Positions 12,051-22,468 of a DNA stretch of 64,000 nucleotides are shown here, piece by piece; the first letter of the stretch is position 1; each line of letters begins with the position of its first letter. The notes beneath the pieces were generated by a model, which saw only the letters and a list, made by a program, of their open reading frames with translations, did not search any database and was not told where the DNA came from. A program made the translations under genes and the position numbers. This stretch comes from Delphinapterus leucas. Taxonomy: Eukaryota > Chordata > Mammalia > Artiodactyla > Monodontidae. The stretch lies in NCBI RefSeq assembly GCF_002288925.2, contig NW_022098058.1:1064021-1128020 (forward strand), read 5' to 3'.

Positions 12051-12783
12051 TAGGGAGTAGCATTTTTCAAACTCTATGCTGATAAACTCAACAGCTTAGA
12101 TTAAATGGACAAATTTATTGAAAGGAATTCAAGGGTGTTGTAACATTTAAAAACAAATCAGTGTAATTAATCATATTCTAAAATAAAGGAATTAAATCAT
12201 ATCAGCATCTCTATACACGCAAAAAAACAAACTTGACAAAATTCAGTAACCATTCATGATTAAAAAAAAAAAACTCTCAGCTAATTCAGAGCATAGACGA
12301 ATTGCCTCAACCTGATAAATTTATGAAAATGTATTAAGAATACGATAAAACTGACAGCTAACATTTTGCCTGAAAGACTGAAAGCTTTCCCCATAAAACT
12401 GGGAATAAAGAAAGGATATTCAGCTACACCACTTCTTTTTAACATTCTACTAGAGGTACTTAGCCTGTCTAACAACTAGAAATATGAGGCATGCAGATTA
12501 AGGAAGGAAGAAGTAAAACTGCTTTTATTCACAGATGACATGATTGTGTATATAAAAATTCCTAAGGAATCAACAAAAAAGATGCTGGAATTAAAAAGTG
12601 AATTTAGCAAGATCACAGGATAAAAAGTCAATACAAAAAATTTATTTCTATGTGCAAGGCCTGTGCACTGAAAACTAACAGCACTGTGGAGAGAAATTAA
12701 AGAAGAGCTAAAGAATGGAGGAACACACCGTGTTCATATAAAAATAAAATCCCCTAAGGAAAAGTAAAAATAAGAGGAATCCC

Positions 12784-13248
12784 TGTGTAAGGAACTTAGA
12801 AAATGGGCCCAGTGTGGCTAACAGGGACTCAAAATAAAACGGAGCCAGGCAGTCATGACAGACCGGATTCAGTTACGTACTCTATGTTCTCATTAAAACC
12901 AAGAACAGAAAACTATGACTTCTGATTCTGCTAACGGTCCTACCTGGAAACGTCCCCAACTAGAAGCTCTGATGACCAAGCCAATCATCAAAAACTATAG
13001 TCAAGCTTCAAGGACTTGTGGTCAGGCTGCAGGGGCCAGCCAATCCTCTTTGCAAGTCTCCCAACTGTGACTTCTACAGTTTGCTTTTAAAAATCCCTCT
13101 CTCTTTACCCCCTACACCCAAAGGCACTTTAGGTTACAGCCAAAGGCTGCATATCCCCTGTTTGCAAACCTTGTAAGCAATAAAGCTGCCCTTTTGCTTT
13201 AAGATAATCCTGACTATTTTCTGGGATTTATTTCTAATTTAGGACAAC
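12784..13248 (+). mobile_element. Solo LTR of an old endogenous retrovirus (class I-like)
   Basis: The unit begins TGTGTAAGG and ends near ACAACA, so it has TG...CA ends. It carries a poly(A) signal AATAAA at 13179-13184 about 70 bp before its end, preceded by a C/T-rich stretch. This layout and the length near 460 bp are those of a retroviral LTR. No internal gag, pol or env sequence adjoins it, so it is a recombined solo LTR. Family and exact ends are uncertain. Confidence 0.6.
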
Positions 13249-13286
13249 ATTTTAACATTGAAGACAACACTGTTAAGATGTCATAG

Positions 13287-13680
13287 GGACTTCGCTGGTG
13301 GTACAGTGGTAAAGAATCTGCCTTACAATGCAGGGGACGCAAGTTCAATCCCTAGTCAGGGAACGAAGATCCCACATGCCGCAGGGTAACTAAGCCCAAG
13401 TGCCACAACTACTGAGCTTGCGCGCCTCAACTAGAGCCTGAGTGCCACACACTACAGAGCCCATGCGTCCTGGAACCTGCACCCCACAACTACAGAGCCC
13501 ATGCGCCCTGAAGCCTGTGCGCCACAACTAGAGAGAGAAAACCCGCACACCACAACTAGAGAGAAGCCCACACGCTGCAACGAAAGATCCCACATGCCTC
13601 AACAAAGATCCCACGTGCTGCAACTAAAACCCGATGCACCCAAAAATAAATAAAAAATAAGTAAATCTCAAAAAAAAAAA
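13287..13680 (+). mobile_element. CHR-type SINE, long form with tandem inner units
   Basis: The tRNA-like head 'gggacttcgctggtggtaca' is followed by several imperfect repeats of a unit with 'cacaactagag' and 'cccatgcg'. It ends with AAATAAATAAA-type sequence and an A run at 13671-13680. The sequence gtcata occurs at both flanks (about 13280 and 13681), a likely short target duplication. At about 390 bp it is the longest SINE here. Confidence 0.88.
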
Positions 13681-14235
13681 GTCATATATCCTCAGATAGA
13701 TCTCTAGATTTAGTGCAATCCCAAGGAACATCCCAGCAGGCTTTTCTTGGTAGAAACTGACAACCTGATTCTAAAATTTATATTGAAATGCATATAAAAT
13801 GCAAAGATCCTAAAAGAACCAAAACAATCTTGATAAAGAAAAACAACGTTGGAGTAGTTACAATACTTGACTTGAAGACTTACTAGAAGGCTACTGTAAT
13901 TAAGACAGTGTAGTACTGGCACAAGGATAGACATAAAAATCAATGAAATAGAAGAGAATCCAGAAACAGACCCACATATAATTCCCTGGGGCCATACTGA
14001 CTGATAATGGGGAGAACTCTATCAAGTGATAGAAATGTTTAATATTTTAATTGTAGTCATTACCTGGTATAAACATTTGTTGAAACTCGTTGACACTTGT
14101 ACATTTTACTGCGCACTTAAAATGGACGCCTTTTACTACATATAAATCATACCTAAATAAAGGTGATTTTAACACATATTTAGAAACAATCCCCAAAACT
14201 TATCTTGGTTCCTAATATGAATCTAGCCTAGAAGG

Positions 14236-14460
14236 AAACTAAGATTTATTAAGGCCCTATAACGTGCCAGACACTGGACTCTGTACATTTAATTCTCACA
14301 ACCGTCTCCTAAGGCAGAAACTACTTACCAGGGTTTCACATCTGAAGAAATGTTGAGCGTTTGCAATCTCACCCATCTAATAAGTGGAGAGCTAACAGTC
14401 AAGCCTAAGTTTATCTCTAATGCCCATGTTGCTACCACCACCATCCTCTTATTATGTCTT
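14236..14460 (-). mobile_element. MIR SINE fossil
   Basis: It shows 'aacgtgccagacactggact', 'aattctcacaaccgtctcct' and related reverse-oriented MIR landmarks. It is strongly diverged, as expected for this pre-eutherian SINE. Confidence 0.7.
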
Positions 14461-15184
14461 CCCTATGGAAACTTTTTCACCAAAGCTACTACTATCCACT
14501 AAAACCATTTTTTAAGCCTAACTTTTTTTTTAACTTTCCAAGGCAAATCAACTCGAAAGTAGAGAATAAGAACGATTGCAAGCCTAGATAATCCATAAAC
14601 TGATGGCTAAATCCAGAACAATGACAAGTGCACCCCATGCACTAAATACGTCAAACTACAGTGTAAAAAATATGTACATACTAGACTCACGAAGAGAAGT
14701 ACAAGCACATTTCAATATATGAGTCTTCCCACCATCACACAGCAAGTTAAGTGATAAAACTGCCTGCAATACTCTTCAGCTGTAGAATTCTCCCAGTGGA
14801 ATTTTTAAACTTTAAAATTCTATGCCAAGGACTACTTGGTTGAACCACCTATCTCCTATCCTGCTAAAAATGAAAAATCTGAAATTTATCATCTAAAAGT
14901 GCCGGGCAAATAACAATATATAGTGATCAAAATCTTTATGCCTGTGAATGTTATAAAAGGCATAAAAGTATCCAAGAGGGAGGTGGTAGAAAATATAGGA
15001 GCCTTGTAAAAAATATTCAGTATTTAAGAGGGAGGTCATGGAAAAGACCATGCTAAAACTTCAAGATAGAGGAGCTAAAGGTGAGAAATAAATAATAAAT
15101 GTGTACTTATCTTTGGTGTTAAAATAATACTACATTATATAAAAAACCACATTTTTGTGACTCAGAGAAACAATACATACTTAC

Positions 15185-15266
15185 AATTATGTGAACACTG
15201 AGGAATCATCATTGCAATGTTGAAATATTCGAAGCAAATTCCACAGCGCAGCAAATCATCTATTGT
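15185..15266 (-). CDS. RAD18: RAD18 coding exon 2 (first half of RING finger)
   Basis: RAD18 is the E3 ubiquitin ligase that, with the E2 RAD6 (UBE2A/B), mono-ubiquitinates PCNA at stalled forks. This 82-bp exon continues exon 1 in phase and reads TIDDLLRCGICFEYF followed by NIAMMIPQCSHN. It gives the first RING zinc ligands, which I count as C25, C28, C41 and H43 (C-x2-C and C-x-H spacing). The acceptor is ...catttcag and the donor is GTAAGTATG. The exon ends after the first base of the next codon (T), which fits the tyrosine that follows in the family. One residue differs from the human sequence as I recall it (Ile37 to Met). The next exon (rest of the RING) was not found, so it probably lies beyond position 1. 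Confidence 0.95.
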
Positions 15267-16025
15267 CTGAAATGCATAAATACATACACACCTATCAGAA
15301 AGCCACCAAGGCTGGAACATCTGCCACAGAGCTCCTTCTCCATCCCCTAAAAAAATAATTTAATAATACTTCTTTGTCAAATATTCAAACTCAAAAGCTA
15401 AGTCCACATAAACTGCAGGGGAGAGAAAACCTCCCCCATAGGACTTATTCAAATCTTAGGTTATAGAGAACACTTCAGAAAGATAAAGCTGACACTGTAC
15501 AGAATCCCACTCCATGTTGCCAGCCCGTCACAAAAGGGCTACTCTATTTCTCTTCTACTTGCCATGTATTTCCAGTTCCTCCTCCAAGCCTCCTCCTCTT
15601 CAGACCCCATTCCCTGGCCCACTGTCACTGCGGGGGTGAAAGGTACCAGCAGCCATTCACCACACAGGGTAAGAACCAGATCAGAGAACACCAAAGAGAA
15701 ACACTAGAAATTATCTAGTTAAAACCCTTACTTCACAAATGAGTAAACTTGTATCCAGGGCAGGCTCACAGCACATGAGTCAAGCCAGGACAAAACTTCC
15801 TGTCTACCGGCCATCAGTCCAGTGCTTTCTGCTCAGTACTGTACAGTACTACAGGGTGGAGCCAGATGAGGAAGCCCTGGAAAGAGCTGGCGCCAGTGAC
15901 AGCAGAAGGAGGGGAAGAGGCAGGCAATCTGCAAAGTCAGATAGATGTGCGTCCATCTGGAATGAAACCCAAACAGGAAAGGATCTCTCTCGCAACCTAA
16001 AATCTTCTAAATCATTTAAAATGTT

Positions 16026-16392
16026 CTTTTCTTTTTATAAATTTATTTATTTAATTTATTTATTATTTTTGGCTGCATTGGGTCTTCGTTGCTGCACGCA
16101 GGCTTTCTCTAGTTGTGGCGAGCGGGGGCTACTCTTCGTTGCAGTGCGCGGGCTTCTCGTTGTGGTGGCCTCTCCTGTTGCGGAGCACAGGCTCTAGGCG
16201 CGCAGGCTTCAGTAGTCGTGGCACGCGGTCTTCAGTAGCTGTGGCTCGCGGGCTCTAAAGTGCAGCCTCAGTAGTTATGGCGCACGGGCCTAGTTGCTCC
16301 GCAGCATGTGGGATCTTCCCCGACCAGGTCTCGAACCCGTGTCCCCTGCATTGGCAGGCAGACTCTTAACCACTGCTCCACCAGGGAAGCCC
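16026..16392 (-). mobile_element. CHR-type SINE, long form
   Basis: On the minus strand it starts 'gggcttccctggtggagcag' and ends in an AT-rich tail (plus strand TTTATTTATT near 16040). It is flanked by TAAAATGTT at 16017-16025 and 16393-16401. It lies in RAD18 intron 1 in the same direction as the gene. Open frames over it (for example 15739-16197 on the plus strand) are by-products of its GC-rich body. Confidence 0.92.
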
Positions 16393-16440
16393 TAAAATGT
16401 TATTTCATTCAAAAGAATACTGAGCAGATATTTAAGAGGA

Positions 16441-16444
<4 letters not shown>

Positions 16445-16483
<39 letters not shown>
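16445..16483. repeat. (GA)n microsatellite
   Basis: About 19 uninterrupted GA units lie shortly after the SINE in RAD18 intron 1. The purine/pyrimidine strand bias could allow non-B structure, and the site is likely length-polymorphic. Confidence 0.95.
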
Positions 16484-16488
<5 letters not shown>

Positions 16489-16789
16489 GCTCTCTTATGT
16501 ACTGGTACGGAAAGACTGCCAAGAAAAGTGAAAAAAGGAAGTAAGGTACAGGCAGTACACACTGTCTGTGACCTTTTGTTAAAAAGGGAGGAGGGAATAA
16601 GAATATAAATCTGAATGCAAATCTGAACACAAGAACGTAACAAATAATGGTCAAAGGGGTCAGGAAACTAGACAGATGAGGGACAAGTTTGGAGGAAGAC
16701 TTTTACTTTTTATTTCGCGTACTTTCTGAACCATGTGTATGACCTAAATTTTAAAAATGCAAACAAACAAAAAGACTAATGTTCTAATA

Positions 16790-17280
16790 GTTCACATATG
16801 AAATATTGTTGCCATTAAAGGAAACATGCTTTCAAAGAATAATTAATGCATGGAAAAATGTTCATGTTTTAATGCAAACAAAAAAAAATCAGAGAACAAA
16901 CCTACAACAATAATACATAACAACAGAACTATGTAGTTTAATCTCCTTAACAATCTTAGGAGGTCTATAGCATCTATATGCCAATTTTTTAGATGAAGCC
17001 TATAGAGCTTATAAGGCGATGGATCAAATCCGAGAGGTTGACTCCAAGATGACCCCAAATTTTAAATGCATATACACATTGTGGGTATATGCATGATCAC
17101 ACATGAGAAAAACTGAAGAACAATAAGAGAAAATGTTAAACAGTGGTCCTCTCTAGATGGTAGGATGCTAGGTAACTTTCATTTCCTCCTTTATCTTACT
17201 GTAAATTTTAATTTTTTTCTACTATATACACATTCTACATTTATAATCTGTCAAAAACAAATTTTTGTTACAGTAAAACC
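16790..17280 (+). repeat. Probable old LINE fragment, unassigned
   Basis: An AT-rich stretch with phrases such as 'aaaaatgttcatgttttaat', 'cacacatgagaaaaactgaa' and a T-rich end ('tcatttcctcctttatctta') resembles the 3' part of an old L1. The match is by eye only and the family is not known to me. Confidence 0.35.
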
Positions 17281-17729
17281 AGGGAAATAAACATTCAAAT
17301 GCCCAAATCTTCCATTACTTTGGATGGTAAGCTACCACTGACACAAAAAGCTAGAGGATTGTGTTGAAAATCAATCAAGAGCAGAGGCAAGACCAGGAGC
17401 CAAAGCCCTGACACCTGGTCTATTTGCTTTCTTCTCTATCACTGTCCTCTCCTGGAGGAGTGGTTCTGACAGATGTGCTGAGCAGGATCTGTGGAAGTGA
17501 TACCGCATCCGATGAGCTATAACATTCTTGCACGGATGTTCAGTCCAGTGGATGCCCTGGGATTTCCTCAACTTAGAGAAAGTGGAAGGGGGAAGCTTTC
17601 ACTTCCCTTATCCAATTCATAATCTTCATGACAACAAATAAAAAGCAGGAGGAGAAATACTTAACACATGTTAAGCATTAATAATAATAATAAAGATATA
17701 TTGATTTAATGCTTACTACCTTCTAGATA

Positions 17730-18000
17730 CCTTCAATCAATTAGCAAATAATTTTTGAGCACCCACTATGTGCCAGGCATTGTGTTAGGCACAGTGAATA
17801 AGCCAGACAGGATCCCTATCCACATACATCAACTCATTTAACCAACCTTATAAACTATTTCTGTCTCCAGTTTATAGTTGAGGCAACCCAGGCTCAGAGA
17901 GGTTAAGTAACTGAATCAAGGTCACACAGTTAAATAGAAGGCAGAGACTAAATTTAAGCCAGAACCATTGGAACTCAAATCTATGCTCTTCTCCACTGCT
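17730..18000 (-). mobile_element. MIR SINE fossil
   Basis: Landmarks are 'actatgtgccaggcattgtg' and 'gcaacccaggctcagagagg' followed by 'ggtcacacagttaa', in reverse orientation. A weaker MIR-like stretch continues at 18110-18290. Confidence 0.75.
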
Positions 18001-18485
18001 CACTGGAGCCAAAGCCACCACAACTGCAAAACCACGGCTTTCCCAGATCCTTCCACAATGTCAGCTCTTCAACATGGGGAGATCTTCAGTCACCAAGCCC
18101 TGTAGATGACACTGATGATGGCAGGTAGAACAATAAGTAAGGCCTTATGCTTACTTTAACCTCTCCCAAGTCCCTTCACTTAATTCTCAAAGTCACCTTA
18201 TGAGTCTGTGGGGCAGATACCATAATCCGTAGTTTACAAAACTGAGCAACAGAAGGAGAACATGATTTTGCTCAGTCACAAACGGAAATAATCACAGAAC
18301 AAGAAGAAAAACCAAGCAACTGATTTTAGCTAGTACAGAATGGTGTGTTTGCTCTTGACCAAACATAGTAGGAATCCAGGACTCACCACTACCGTCCATG
18401 GAAACAGGAATGCATTGCCAAAAACAAAGTAGCCACAAAAATCAATGTTATTTGAGTGAAAGACTTCAATAAAATGAAAGGCTAG

Positions 18486-18690
18486 GGCTTCCCTGGTGGT
18501 GCAGTGGTTGAGAGTCCGCCTGCCGATGCAGGGGACACGGGTTCGTGCCCCGCCCCGGTCCGGGAAGATCCCACATGCCGCGGAGCGGCTGGGCCCGTGA
18601 GCCATGGCCGCTGAGCCTGCGCGTCCGGAGCCTGTGCTCCGCAACGGGAGAGGCCACAACAGTGAGAGGCCCGCGTGCCGAAAAAAAAAA
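18486..18690 (+). mobile_element. CHR-type SINE, short (~205 bp) form
   Basis: It starts 'ggcttccctggtggtgcagt', has the B-box region 'gggttcgtgcc', ends in an A run at 18681-18690, and is flanked by a perfect 10-bp repeat GAAAGGCTAG (18476-18485, 18691-18700). The clean duplication and intact body mark it as one of the younger insertions. It is in RAD18 intron 1, antisense to the gene. Confidence 0.95.
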
Positions 18691-19305
18691 GAAAGGCTAG
18701 TGCTAAACGTGAGTCCTGCCTTCTTTGCTTAAAAGAGAAGATGCACAACTATCAAGAGTTAGGACACGTTAGGGAGGAATTAGGGCAAAGTAGCACTAGG
18801 CTTCTTGAGGGTAATTAGAAGAAATGAATGAGAATGTAAAGGAGACTGCCCGCTTTGCTAGGTGATTAAATACATGTTTTCTGATGCAAGCTCCACTCCA
18901 AACCGTGCCCGGTGTCACTGTGGGAGACTCTTCACTAAAGTACTGGGAGAGTTTACATAATGCTTGGCACGCAGTAAGCTCTAAGAAAGGATTAGGTATC
19001 ACTGTCGTTTCCACCGTTTAGAGTAAGTGTTTCTTTCCACATCATTGTGATTGTTGTGACTGAACGGCAGAATACCCCGTCCCATACGACAGCCAACCTA
19101 GGCTCACCATAAGGGACCAAGGCCTGTCCCCGGTACTTCCCAGGAGAGGAAGAAACTGAGGCCCAGATCCACGCGGTGGCAAATGGCAACGCAGAGCCGG
19201 GTATCCTGGCCCAATTCGGCGCTGGCGCCTCGTCCTTTCTCCTCCTCAAGGCGGGGCTGGCCTTCCGCGGACGTCGTACACCCCCGACCTCCCCGAAGCA
19301 CTCAC

Positions 19306-19356
19306 CTTCATGACTGCCAGGCCCGGAGGCCACCGAGGCTCTACTAGGGAGTCCAT
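19306..19356 (-). CDS. RAD18: RAD18 coding exon 1 (start codon)
   Basis: The ATG is at 19356-19354 and the 17 codons read MDSLVEPRWPPGLAVMK, ending at a GTGAGTG donor (19305 downward) in phase 0. This is the characteristic N-terminus of RAD18, with two substitutions relative to the human protein as I recall it (Ala5 to Val, Ser7 to Pro). It joins exon 2 at 15266 in frame. RAD18 acts in the nucleus in translesion synthesis and template switching. The RING, ubiquitin-binding zinc finger, SAP and RAD6-binding regions all come from later sequence. The first in-frame ATG of the exon is used. Confidence 0.95.
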
Positions 19357-19440
19357 GGCCTCCCCTAAAGAAGGTGGGGGGTCCGCGACCCACTGGTCTC
19401 CAGCGCTCCACTGCCACTCGAAATTCCCCGCGCTACAGAG

Positions 19441-19448
19441 CTACGTCA
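19441..19448 (-). promoter_or_regulatory. CRE/ATF-like site TGACGTAG
   Basis: On the minus strand the bases read TGACGTAG, one base off the palindromic CRE TGACGTCA. It is about 85 bp upstream of the RAD18 ATG. The motif is short and binding is untested. Confidence 0.45.
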
Positions 19449-19480
19449 GCAGTCGGCGACGCGCCCGACGCGTGTGCGGA

Positions 19481-19498
19481 GCATGCTGGGAGTTGTAG
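19481..19498 (-). promoter_or_regulatory. ZNF143 (SBS) motif
   Basis: The minus strand reads CTACAACTCCCAGCATGC. This matches the long ZNF143/STAF promoter motif of the form ACTACAAYTCCCAGMATGC except for its first base. Such motifs sit close to transcription starts of many housekeeping genes. It lies about 125 bp upstream of the RAD18 start codon. Confidence 0.8.
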
Positions 19499-19532
19499 GA
19501 CGTGGCCAAAGCGCAACCGAAGGTGCTCTCTT

Positions 19533-19544
19533 TGCGCACGCGCC
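19533..19544 (+). promoter_or_regulatory. NRF1-like site
   Basis: TGCGCACGCGCC matches 11 of 12 positions of the NRF1 consensus YGCGCAYGCGCR. It fits the CpG-type promoter of RAD18. Call by motif only. Confidence 0.5.
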
Positions 19545-19959
19545 AGGCTTCCGCTACGCCTCCTTGCGCAGATGTGTGGTTAAAAAACCCACTTGGGGGT
19601 TTTGTACTGTACCATTAATAAGTGAATACCTGTTGAATGTTAGGAAGAGACAGCCTAAAATCAAACCAAATCCAGGCCTTGCCAAACCTTTCAAGGCCTG
19701 GGCTCCTGCCTCTTCCTTCCGGTCGCCCTCCCTGATTGCTATAATGAGCTGTCTCTGCTCAGAGCCGGGGTTTTCACATCCATTATTTCATCTCACCCCA
19801 TCACAATACTGAGAGGTAAATATCATTATTCGTTTACACAAGAGAAAGCTTTGGCTCAAAAAAGTGAATAGAGTTTCTCTGAGTCACGCAATTTCTTTGA
19901 CCAGACTACACATAGGGCCTCTGGCCTTAAAATAGGAGCTCTTTTATCAAATAGGATGG

Positions 19960-20470
19960 TTAATTTAATTTAATCATCTTAACTTTGGCGTGTAGCCTTC
20001 CAGGTATTTCCTGTACAGATACATAGATACAGGTTTTTTTGCCCACAAATGTTGATATATTAAATGCATACCTCTGTCAACTTGAGGTTTTCTGTGGGTT
20101 TATTTACATACATCCTGAGACCTCTCCATGTTAATACATAGAGATTTACTTCATTCTTTTTAATAGCTACATAGTCCATAATACAGATATACCACAATTT
20201 ACTTATTTACACCCATACTGAGGACCATTTAGGTTGTTTCCAGTTTTTCCTTATTGCAAACAGTTGCAATGAACACACTATCTATATAAATCTTGGCACA
20301 CTTGAACCAGAATATTTGGGGGATGATTTCCTATAAATGGAACTGCTAGGTGAATTTGTGTGCTCTTTAAACACTGTGATAGCTAGCACTATGTGATTTT
20401 CCAAAAGGGCTGTACCGATACATTTATACTCTCACCAAGTGAGTACGAGTGCCCTTTACCCAGATGTGAA
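19960..20470 (-). mobile_element. Old L1 3' fragment, antisense
   Basis: The plus strand carries the reverse complement of L1 3' sequence: 'ttaggttgtttccagttttt', 'gcaatgaacaca' and 'cctataaatggaactgct'. It is highly diverged and lies in the RAD18-SRGAP3 intergenic region. Confidence 0.6.
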
Positions 20471-20689
20471 GCGTTGACCATCGCACCACTCAGTCTGTCT
20501 GCTCAACTCAGCACTCATCGATGGGCTGCCTGATGTGGGCCTCCTTCACATCAGGTCTCGTGGGCAGCACGTCAGCATACAGGAAGTCAGTTACTCAGGG
20601 AAGACCCCTGCAGCTTGCCACTGCTTCCCCCTGTGGTCCATGTGTTCATTCCTTCGTAATTTTTTTTTAAGTGCTTACCATTGGCCAGT

Positions 20690-20775
20690 CAGAGCTTCCC
20701 TGTGAAGTAGGCAGAAGTGAGGCTGCTATTGCCATTTTACAGATGAAGACAAGGAGGCTCAGAGAGGTTAAGGCT
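20690..20775 (-). mobile_element. MIR core fragment
   Basis: 'attgccattttacagatgaa' followed by 'aggaggctcagagaggttaa' is the MIR core in reverse. Only about 85 bp remain. Confidence 0.65.
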
Positions 20776-20924
20776 TCACTCTTTTGGGCTCTCTTCATAA
20801 GGAACTCTGGCCCCTGAGTCAGGGATATATTAAATTGATTTTTCCCAGCCTGTGCCCAAAGACTCATTGGGCAATAATGATATTAACAGCATTTGGACAA
20901 AGGACTTTAATATCCATCACAACA

Positions 20925-21270
20925 ATAGCTGACATTTATTAGGCACTTCGTATGCAAAGCACTGTTCTAGATGTTTTTATGTATGTTGACTTATTTCAGA
21001 CTCACTCCAACCAAATGAGGAAAGAGAAATAAATAGATAACTGGCATAGTGCGTTCTGCTAGTAAGTGGAAGAGGAAGGATTTGACTTGGGCAGTCTGGC
21101 TTGCGTCCATATTAAGCCCTACAGAATATTCTTATAAGGACCCCATCATGAGAATTATTCCCATTTTATAGATGTAGGAACTGAGTCTCAGAGAGGCAAA
21201 AGGACTCATTCAAGATCACACAGCTTGTCAGTGGCAAAGTCCGACGTTGAATCTAGATCTTTTAACCCCA
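20925..21270 (-). mobile_element. MIR SINE fossil(s)
   Basis: 'gctgacatttattaggcact' begins the reverse MIR. A second core with 'cccattttatagatgtagga' and 'agatcacacagctt' follows near 21160-21230. The spacing suggests either an interrupted copy or two adjacent copies. Confidence 0.65.
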
Positions 21271-21279
21271 AACCAGAAG

Positions 21280-22270
21280 GGATCACCCACTGCCATTTTA
21301 TGGAGAAATAACTGAGCAGACAAGGCCGCAGGGCAGAGGTCTAAGGATCGCAGGATGCTAGACCTAGTGGGGCTCCTACAGGAAGGTGGGGAGTGGCAGG
21401 TTAGGCGAGGCAGTGGGTTTCTATCAGCCAATTAGAAAGGGGCATGTAAATGAACTCCAGGCTGCGCTGGATGTATTGGATCCAGGCTGTGCTGGATGCA
21501 TTGCCTAGTCCTGGATGCAGGGAGATGGGGTAGGCTTGGGAAGACAAAGGAAATGAGACCAAGACCAGATCCCAAGCCTGAGTGCACCAGTAATTGTTCT
21601 TTTATGGTACTAGTTGGCTACAAGGTTTAAGGTGGCAAAGCTCTGGGGAGTTGAGAAAAGGATAGAGAGGAGATGAGAAAAGAGAAAAGGAATGGGGAAG
21701 GAAGGGGAGAGAGAGACAAGACAGGGAAAGAAACGCACGCTTCCTATTCAACTATGAAGACAGGTTTGGAAGCAGGCATCACTCGTTGGCCTTGGGGTCC
21801 AAACCCATCTCCCCGTCTCTGGAGAGCCTCCAGGGCAGCACCCGGTACCATTCATCTCTGACTTCCTGCCACCAGCTGCTTGGTGGGACTGAATGAATGA
21901 GTGAATCTCTGGAATAAGCCCACATACCCATAAATCTCCTCCCTGGCCAAGCAGTTCCCTTCCTGCCCTCTTCAATAGCACCCACTCAAGCCCACCTCTG
22001 GGCCACGGAAGGAAAGTCCACACAAGGGCACAGGCAGGTTCTGAAAGCCACTTTGAGCTCAGGACAAAGCATCTGCCTTGCCCTCCCCACAGTATCTATC
22101 CACCGGCAGGAGCCAGTCTCCTCTAACAAGCTGCTGGTTCCACAGACATTCTCCTTCTGTTAGATCAATAAAGAGATTGCACTTCCTTATTCAGGAGTAA
22201 AAACAAAACGTTCCATACAGAAAAAGCCAGTGCTCAGTAGAATCTCTTGTTGCACTAGCGCAAAGAGAGG
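21280..22270. other. Intergenic stretch without recognised features
   Basis: This contains a purine-rich segment (21655-21740, rich in GAGA and GGAA) and a direct pair of similar phrases around 'ccaggctg(c/t)gctggatg' near 21458 and 21483. I see no exon-like frame with splice sites and no named repeat. Confidence 0.5.
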
Positions 22271-22278
22271 ATCCGGGA

Positions 22279-22468
22279 TAGGGTGGCCAGGTAAAATACA
22301 GGATGTCCAGCAAATTTGAATTTCAGATCAACAGCAAACAGTTTTTTAATATACGTATATCCTAAATATTGCACATGACATACTTAAACTAAAGATTTAT
22401 TCACTGTGTATCTGAAATTCAAATTTAACTGAGCATCTTGTATTTTATTTGCCAAATCTGACAACCCT
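22279..22468. mobile_element. Imperfect palindromic MITE fossil
   Basis: The left arm 'aaatttgaatttcagatc' is mirrored by 'atctgaaattcaaattt' on the right, and the ends 'gggtggccaggtaaaataca' and 'ttgccaaatctgacaaccct' are also mirrored. The whole is about 190 bp with an AT-rich centre, typical of an old palindromic DNA transposon. I do not name the family. Confidence 0.7.

Larger units (their letters stand above)
10780..14160 (+). mobile_element. Old L1 (endonuclease to 3' end), interrupted by three insertions
   Basis: Endonuclease-region homology runs from about 10845 to 11400, the start of the reverse transcriptase is near 11700-11850, and the FADD-equivalent region is near 12530 ('cacagatgacatgattgtg'). 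The 3' ORF2 and 3' UTR lie at 13685-14160. The body is cut by a minus-strand SINE (11912-12050), an LTR (about 12784-13248) and a plus-strand SINE (about 13287-13680). No frame over 90 codons survives. Confidence 0.75.
19130..19570 (-). promoter_or_regulatory. RAD18: RAD18 CpG-rich promoter
   Basis: CpG dinucleotides are dense across this stretch and rare on either side. It covers the first coding exon and about 200 bp upstream of it. No TATA box is evident, as in most housekeeping CpG promoters. Candidate sites include CRE-like, ZNF143-like and NRF1-like motifs just upstream of the ATG. The start of transcription probably falls between about 19360 and 19480, but it cannot be fixed from sequence alone. 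Divergent transcription is possible and not shown. Confidence 0.85.

Noticed and set aside
12784..13248. An endogenous retrovirus with genes
   Set aside because: Only an LTR is present; the flanks are L1 on both sides.
1..15180. RAD18 exon 3 (second half of the RING)
   Set aside because: I looked on the minus strand for the expected Cys-rich frame after exon 2 and did not find it; the exon probably lies outside the window.
15739..16197. A 152-codon plus-strand frame in RAD18 intron 1
   Set aside because: Its second half lies in an antisense CHR SINE and the first half shows no splice or homology support.
16445..16483. CRISPR-like or phage-like repeat array
   Set aside because: It is a simple GA microsatellite; there are no spaced repeats with unique spacers anywhere in this vertebrate window.
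18486..18660. tRNA gene suggested by A/B-box-like sequence
   Set aside because: The tRNA-like part is the head of a CHR SINE with a poly(A) tail and target-site duplication, not a functional tRNA gene.
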